Source: Bryobacterales bacterium
GTDB lineage: Bacteria; Acidobacteriota; Terriglobia; Bryobacterales; UBA6623
Reading direction: 5' to 3'
Length of the DNA stretch: 64,000 nt
Assembly (NCBI GenBank): GCA_028819575.1
Contig: JAPPLB010000050.1
Coordinates: forward strand, 33,245-97,244
Part shown: positions 59,635 through 64,000 of the stretch, one piece after another
How positions within the stretch are numbered: the first letter of the stretch is position 1
How the letters are laid out: each line of letters starts with the position of its first letter
Notes under the pieces: model-generated
The model's database searches: none
Seen by the model: only the letters and a program-made list of their open reading frames with translations
What the model was told of the DNA's origin: nothing
Translations under genes and position numbers: made by a program

Positions 59635-60696
59635 TCAGGAGCTGTTCACCGCCTGCAGGAGACCTCGGATATAGCCGTGAGTGAACGTCCGGCCGATATG
59701 CCCCCACCCTGAATCGCCCTCGACTCTCGGCGTGTGATCGGAAACGAACGGGCCATTGAACCCTGCGGCCCGATACGCCTTCATCGCCTCGAGCATGTCG
59801 ATATCGCCCTCGTCCACGAAGACCTCTCGATACTTCGGCACCGTGCCGCGCACGGAGCGGAAGTGAACCAGCTTGATGCGATCCCGGGACGCGAAATAGT
59901 GAATGTCCTTCAGGACGTTCACTCCCATCTCGGTGATCGTTCCCTGACAGAACGTGATGCCGTTGTAGCGGCTCGGAATTTCGCGAAGCAACCGCCGGAG
60001 CGAGTCCGTGTGGTGAAAGATCCGAGCGGCGCCGCGCATGTTTTTTACCGGCGGGTCATTCGGATGCATCGTGAGTTGCACGTCCGCTCTCTCGGCCGCT
60101 TCGACGATGGGCTTCGTGAAGTACAGGAAGCGCTCCCACATTTCGCTCTCGCTGACCTCTCCCACCTCCGGAAACGGCCCGCGGTCGGCGACGCGGCTGT
60201 AGTCGAAGGCCTTGAGGCTCGCCCCGCCGCGGCCTTCCAGCCGGTAGTACCCGACGCGGTGATCCCAATAGAAGTCCGGCCAGAAGCGCCACTCCATCGT
60301 CCGCACCCCGGCCTCGCCGGTAGCCTGAATCGTGCGGATCACGTTCTCGATCTCTTCGTTGCGGCCCGGCCGGCCGAACCGCGCGTTCGTATACAACCCG
60401 ATCGGAATCATCATCGACACCAGCTCGACGCCCGCCGCGTCGCACTTGCGCTTGTGATAGAGCACGTCGTCCTTTGTCCAGTAGCCCTTGCGGCTCGCAT
60501 CAACGTGATCCGTCCCTTGAAAAACCGCATGCTTCAGCCCAAGCTGCTTGAGCCAACGCAGCGTTTCGTACTCGACGTTATGCAGGTTCTCAGAAACGAT
60601 GGGATTCCAATCGCCCCGGCGGTCAGCCGCCGCGGATGGCGCCAGCAGCGGTGTCGCTCCGGCGGCGGCAAGGAAGGTGCGTCGCGTGGTTTTCAT
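59635..60696 (-). CDS. Tat-exported mannonate dehydratase-like (UxuA family) protein
   Basis: This 353-residue protein has a twin-arginine signal (TTRRTFLAAAGATPLLA). The TIM barrel shows UxuA features: LQLTMHPNDPP (metal His), NGITFCQGTITEMG, IKLVHFRSVRGTVPKYREVF, DEGDIDMLEAMKAYRAAGFNG and SDHTPRVEGDSGWGHIGR. UxuA dehydrates D-mannonate; cytoplasmic in E. coli but apparently exported here. Confidence 0.82.
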   Translation of the reverse strand: MKTTRRTFLAAAGATPLLAPSAAADRRGDWNPIVSENLHNVEYETLRWLKQLGLKHAVFQGTDHVDASRKGYWTKDDVLYHKRKCDAAGVELVSMMIPIGLYTNARFGRPGRNEEIENVIRTIQATGEAGVRTMEWRFWPDFYWDHRVGYYRLEGRGGASLKAFDYSRVADRGPFPEVGEVSESEMWERFLYFTKPIVEAAERADVQLTMHPNDPPVKNMRGAARIFHHTDSLRRLLREIPSRYNGITFCQGTITEMGVNVLKDIHYFASRDRIKLVHFRSVRGTVPKYREVFVDEGDIDMLEAMKAYRAAGFNGPFVSDHTPRVEGDSGWGHIGRTFTHGYIRGLLQAVNSS

Positions 60697-60779
60697 CGGC
60701 GCCTCTCAGAGCAAGAGTACGAGATGCTTCGTCCAAAGGCAATCCGAGGATGCCGTTCGTCCGCCCCCCTCCTGCAACA

Positions 60780-60902
60780 CGGCCTTGAAGGTTTCTCACG
60801 AATCACGAGACACAGCCGTAACGCAAGCTGCCTTGGAGCAACGGCCGTACCACCTGCTTGGATTTTTGGGGCACGAATCACGAGACACGAATCACGGCTT
60901 TT
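60780..60902. repeat. 7-mer arrays with shared GCAAGCT module
   Basis: CACGAATCACGAGACAC at about 60797, then GCAAGCTGCCTTGGAGCAACGGCCG (60823; shared with 59504), TTTTTGGGGCACGAATCACGAGACACGAATCACGGCTTTT. A GTGCTTCGGCCGTCCGG right-arm relic of the MITE follows at 60907. Confidence 0.7.
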
Positions 60903-60961
60903 CTCGCGTGCTTCGGCCGTCCGGCGCCGGGGCGATTCAAGCTCTGGGGTAGAATGGGTCC

Positions 60962-61954
60962 ATGAAGTGCCCCCCCTCCGCAGGCGCAATGCTTGTGCTT
61001 GGAGTGCTGGTTCTCGCGGCTGCCCTGGGAACCCGGGCAGCCCACGCCCAGCAAGGCGGCTTCTTCGAGCCCGAGCCGGAACCCGCCACCGAGGGAACAC
61101 CGCCTGAAAACGCCCTCGACAAGACGGATCTGGAGTTCTTTCTACGCCATCTCTATGTCATGAACTCCGAAATCGACTTCGAGATCAGTGACTACAAGCC
61201 GTCATCCATCGAAGGCCTGATGGAAGTCACTCTCACGGCGACCCAGGGAAACCGTACGCATCAGCGCTCTTACTTCGTCTCGAAGGATGGCGGAAGCATC
61301 ATCGAGGGACGGTCCTACGACATAACGGAAAACCCGTTTCACGAGAACCTCGAAAAGCTCTCCAATCTGGGCCGGCCCGCCTTCGGCAAGGAGGGCGCGC
61401 CTGTCGTCATCGCCGTTTTCAGCGACTTCCAGTGTCCCTATTGCGCCAAGGAAGCCAAGGTTCTGCGAACTCAGGTGGCCCAAGACTATCCCGACAACGT
61501 GCGGGTCTACTTTCACGACTATCCGCTGAAGAGGCATAAGTGGGCTTACCAGGCCGCGGTCGCCGGGCAATGCATTCAGCAACTCGACCCGCAAGCCTTC
61601 TGGACATATCACGACTGGATCTTTGAGAACCAGCGCTCGATCACCGAGCAGAATCTCGACGACAAGGTCGGAGAGTTCGCCTCCACACACGGTCTAGACA
61701 CGGTGAAGCTGTCTCCCTGCATAACCCAACAGGAGACAAGACCCGGTGTCGATGAGTCCATCCGGCTGGGGAGAGATCTGGGCATCCGCTCCACTCCCAC
61801 CATGTACGTGAACGGCCGCCGGCTCACCGGCAATGTCCGCTGGGCGCAGATCAAGCAAGTCATCGACTACGAAATCGCTTACCAGAAAGTCACCAACAAC
61901 GCCGGAGACGATTGCGGCTGCCAGGTCGAACTCGACATCCCCGGCCGCAACTAG
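60962..61954 (+). CDS. Exported DsbA-family thiol-disulfide oxidoreductase
   Basis: This 330-residue protein has a signal peptide (LVLGVLVLAAALGTRAAHAQ), an extra ~110-residue N-terminal region, then a thioredoxin fold with SDFQCPYCAKEA (Cys158-Pro-Tyr-Cys161) and the cis-Pro loop RSTPTMYVNG. It likely oxidises or isomerises disulfides in the envelope. TAGAAT lies 6 bp before the ATG with no Shine-Dalgarno, so it may be leaderless. Confidence 0.85.
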   Translation: MKCPPSAGAMLVLGVLVLAAALGTRAAHAQQGGFFEPEPEPATEGTPPENALDKTDLEFFLRHLYVMNSEIDFEISDYKPSSIEGLMEVTLTATQGNRTHQRSYFVSKDGGSIIEGRSYDITENPFHENLEKLSNLGRPAFGKEGAPVVIAVFSDFQCPYCAKEAKVLRTQVAQDYPDNVRVYFHDYPLKRHKWAYQAAVAGQCIQQLDPQAFWTYHDWIFENQRSITEQNLDDKVGEFASTHGLDTVKLSPCITQQETRPGVDESIRLGRDLGIRSTPTMYVNGRRLTGNVRWAQIKQVIDYEIAYQKVTNNAGDDCGCQVELDIPGRN

Positions 61955-62052
61955 CGAGGAAGTCCTCAGACCGACAAGCGGGATGTCTGATCGCCTCGTG
62001 AACTGGACTCAAATGTGAACCTTGGACGGGGATAAAAAACTAAGGAGCTTCC

Positions 62053-63885
62053 TTGAAAAACACGCGCAGCACCGCCGCACGATACGTCTCTCTTTGCCTC
62101 GCCGCCGTTTTGTTCGTCCCGCTTGCAGGGGCGGCGGAACTTGCCCGCCCGGACGCCGCTCGATATCTCGACCATGTGAAGTATCTGGCCGCTCCCGAAC
62201 TCAAGGGGCGCGGCGCGGGTATGCCCGAACTCGAAGAAGCCGGCCGCTACATCGCGGAGCAGTTCCGGAACTACGGGCTCCAGCCCGGCATGAATGGGAC
62301 TTCGTTCCTGCAGCCGTTCACCGTCACGACCGGCGGCCGCATGGGCGCGGAAAACCAGTTCCTCGTGAAGAGCGGCGCGGGCGAGACCTCCCTCGAACCG
62401 GGTCAAGACTATGTCCCCGTGAATTTCTCGTCCTCGGGCCAATTCGCAGGCCAGGTCGTTTTCGCGGGCTACGGAATCAGCTCGGATGAGTTCGGATACG
62501 ACGATTACTTCCACTTCGACGTCAGCGGCAAGGTCGTTGTCGTCTTGCGCTATGAACCCAAGATCTTCGCGAACAAGCGCCGAGGCGCCCGCCGTCGCTA
62601 CTCTCATCACGCGCACCTGATCTCGAAAGCCATCAATGCCCGCGACCGCGGCGCCAAAGCCGTCATTCTTGTCAACGGCAATCTCGACGGCAACAAGGAC
62701 GATCTCGTGAAGTTCGGCGCTGTGTCCGGCCCCGACGACTCCGGCATCGCCATGCTCCACGTCAAGAACAAAGTGGTCGATCGCTGGCTGAGCTCGGCGG
62801 ACACCTCTCTCAAACAGCTTCAGGCAAAGCTCAATAAAGGCGAAACGAATTCGTTCAGCTTGCCCGAAGATCTCACGATATCGATCGAGATCGACATCGA
62901 AAGGGAAAGAGCGACACTCCACAACGTGGCCGGCTACCTGCCGGGCAGGAGCGAGGAGTACCTCGTTATCGGCGCTCACTACGATCACCTCGGCCTGGGC
63001 GATCAGAGTTCCCTGGCTCCTTCGAAGATTGGCACGCCGCATCTCGGCGCCGACGACAACGCCTCGGGCACCGCCGGTTTGATCGAGCTGGCCCGTGTCT
63101 TCTCCATGCGCCCTGACCCTCTGGAGCGAGGTATTCTCTTCCTGGCGTTCAGCGGCGAGGAGACCGGCCTGCTCGGCTCCGCGCATTGGGTCGAGAACCC
63201 GACTCACCCCATCGAGGACGTCATCGCCATGCTCAACATGGACATGATCGGGCGCGTCTCGAAGTCGAAACTCTACGTCGGCGGCACCGGCACCGGCAAC
63301 ACCTTCACGGACCTGCTTAGCGGTCTCGAAGGCTCCCACCCCTTCGAGCTGTCCTTCTCCGAGAGCGGTTACACCGCGAGCGACCACACCTCGTTTCTGC
63401 CCAAGAACATCCCGGTGCTGTTCTTTTTCTCAGGACTCCACGGCGACTATCACAAACCCTCCGACACTTGGGAGAAGATCAACACGGACCAGGCCGTCGA
63501 GGTCGTCAACTTCATTGCCGGCGTGGCTTCCGAGTTGATCGCGGCGGACCACCCGCCTGAATACCGAAAGATCAGCGGCGCGAGCCACGGCGGCCGGCCG
63601 TCCGGCGGAGGCGGCGGCTACGGACCCTACTTCGGCTCCATTCCCGATTTCGCTCCTGTCGAGGACGGCGTCAAGTTCGCCGACATCCGCCCCGGCTCGC
63701 CTGCCGACAAAGCGGGATTGCAGGGCGGCGACATCCTCAAGCAATTCGGCGATAAGCCCATCAGTAACCTCTACGACTTCACCTATGCCCTCCGCGACAG
63801 TGAAGTGGGCGATGTCGTTGAAGTCACCGTGGAAAGAGGCGGCGAAACGCTTTCCATGAAAGTGACCCTCGAGCAAAGACGCTGA
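62053..63885 (+). CDS. Exported M28 family aminopeptidase with PA and PDZ domains
   Basis: This 610-residue protein starts at a TTG, with TAAGGAG 5-11 nt upstream. A signal peptide (YVSLCLAAVLFVPLAGA) leads to a protease-associated domain (about 100-250), an M28 zinc peptidase (GAHYDHLGLG, GADDNASGT, FSGEETGLLGS, MDMIGR, YTASDHTSF) and a C-terminal PDZ (VKFADIRPGSPADKAGLQGG). It trims peptides outside the cytoplasm. The TGA stop (63883-63885) directly abuts a MITE end. Confidence 0.88.
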   Translation: MKNTRSTAARYVSLCLAAVLFVPLAGAAELARPDAARYLDHVKYLAAPELKGRGAGMPELEEAGRYIAEQFRNYGLQPGMNGTSFLQPFTVTTGGRMGAENQFLVKSGAGETSLEPGQDYVPVNFSSSGQFAGQVVFAGYGISSDEFGYDDYFHFDVSGKVVVVLRYEPKIFANKRRGARRRYSHHAHLISKAINARDRGAKAVILVNGNLDGNKDDLVKFGAVSGPDDSGIAMLHVKNKVVDRWLSSADTSLKQLQAKLNKGETNSFSLPEDLTISIEIDIERERATLHNVAGYLPGRSEEYLVIGAHYDHLGLGDQSSLAPSKIGTPHLGADDNASGTAGLIELARVFSMRPDPLERGILFLAFSGEETGLLGSAHWVENPTHPIEDVIAMLNMDMIGRVSKSKLYVGGTGTGNTFTDLLSGLEGSHPFELSFSESGYTASDHTSFLPKNIPVLFFFSGLHGDYHKPSDTWEKINTDQAVEVVNFIAGVASELIAADHPPEYRKISGASHGGRPSGGGGGYGPYFGSIPDFAPVEDGVKFADIRPGSPADKAGLQGGDILKQFGDKPISNLYDFTYALRDSEVGDVVEVTVERGGETLSMKVTLEQRR

Positions 63886-64000
63886 CCTGCATTTCTCACC
63901 ACGTGGCGAGACGAAGTGCGTGAGAGGGCCGTCAGGACGAGGCGTGAGTCGGGCGGAGGAAAAAGGCGTGCGCAGGCGTACTTGAACAGTACGTTGAGCA
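63886..64000 (+). mobile_element. MITE-like element, copy K (cut by window end)
   Basis: CCTGCATTTCTCACCACGTGG begins at the base after the M28 stop. The long-form block GGGCGGAGGAAAAAGGCG is present and the CGTACTTGAACAGTACG hairpin ends the visible part. Confidence 0.85.

Noticed and set aside
63886..64000. Simple rho-independent terminator reading of the MITE ends
   Set aside because: The arm hairpins are not followed by a U tract, so canonical termination is not supported; other 3'-end roles remain open.

Overview
The window reads as a stretch of chromosome from a high-GC, Gram-negative-type bacterium, most likely an Acidobacteriota (Solibacteres/Bryobacterales-like) genome. The pointers are a PSCyt1-DUF1549-DUF1553 plus DUF1501 pair, many Tat-exported sugar-acid-type enzymes, an HpnA-like epimerase, DUF3526 ABC permeases and a Gram-negative cell-wall set (AMIN amidase, lytic transglycosylase). 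The lineage is inferred from gene content, not from a marker alignment. About 60 protein genes, one tRNA-Leu(CAA) and an unusually heavy load of dispersed intergenic repeats are visible.

Layout. 0-10.4 kb: MFS transporter; a heptose-type cassette (cysteine desulfurase, deoxyhypusine-synthase-like protein, PfkB kinase, SIS isomerase); DUF2203; exported VOC protein; infA; osmoprotectant-type ABC permease and ATPase. 10.4-13.4 kb: a small accessory island with a DUF2283 pair, a HigA-like antitoxin, an AT-rich unknown gene, and the wreck of a type ISP-like N-6 methylase fused to a higB fragment. 13.4-18.2 kb: ferrochelatase, tiny membrane ORFs, MocA/XdhC, MDR oxidoreductase. 18.7-22.3 kb: ABC-2 exporter with two DUF3526 permeases. 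22.4-34.5 kb: a periplasmic metabolism cluster (bicupin, enolase-superfamily enzyme, DapA-like, two SelA-like PLP proteins, histidine phosphatase, DUF1553/DUF1501). 34.5-44.5 kb: CcmC/CcmD, then a long minus-strand set centred on lipids (ACP-acyl-AMP ligase-acyltransferase fusion, PlsY, Qng1-like, HAD, LarA-like, epimerase, DAG kinase-like). 45-53 kb: amidase, lytic transglycosylase, PhoD-like phosphatase, tRNA-Leu, TM2 protein, MutY. 53.6-64 kb: frdABCD, ClpP, trigger factor, UxuA-like, DsbA-like and M28/PDZ peptidase.

The most striking feature is the repeat system. A ~183-207 bp MITE-like element has perfect or near-perfect terminal inverted repeats (outer bases TAGCCTGCATTTCTCACCAC and its complement) and internal hairpins. 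It occurs at about 17 loci here, as full copies, half copies, a 54-bp arms-only copy, and composites whose core is replaced by other modules. One module is a 7-bp CACGANT-type array ending in CACGGCTTTTT. Ends of these elements repeatedly abut stop codons (TAG, TAA and TGA), fill the gap between convergent genes, and in one case supply the last codons and stop of a gene. A second, ~75-bp hairpin repeat family with four copies shows the same 3'-end preference. No transposase that could mobilise any of them is present in the window.

Protein-family calls come from reading motifs by eye. No database search was run.
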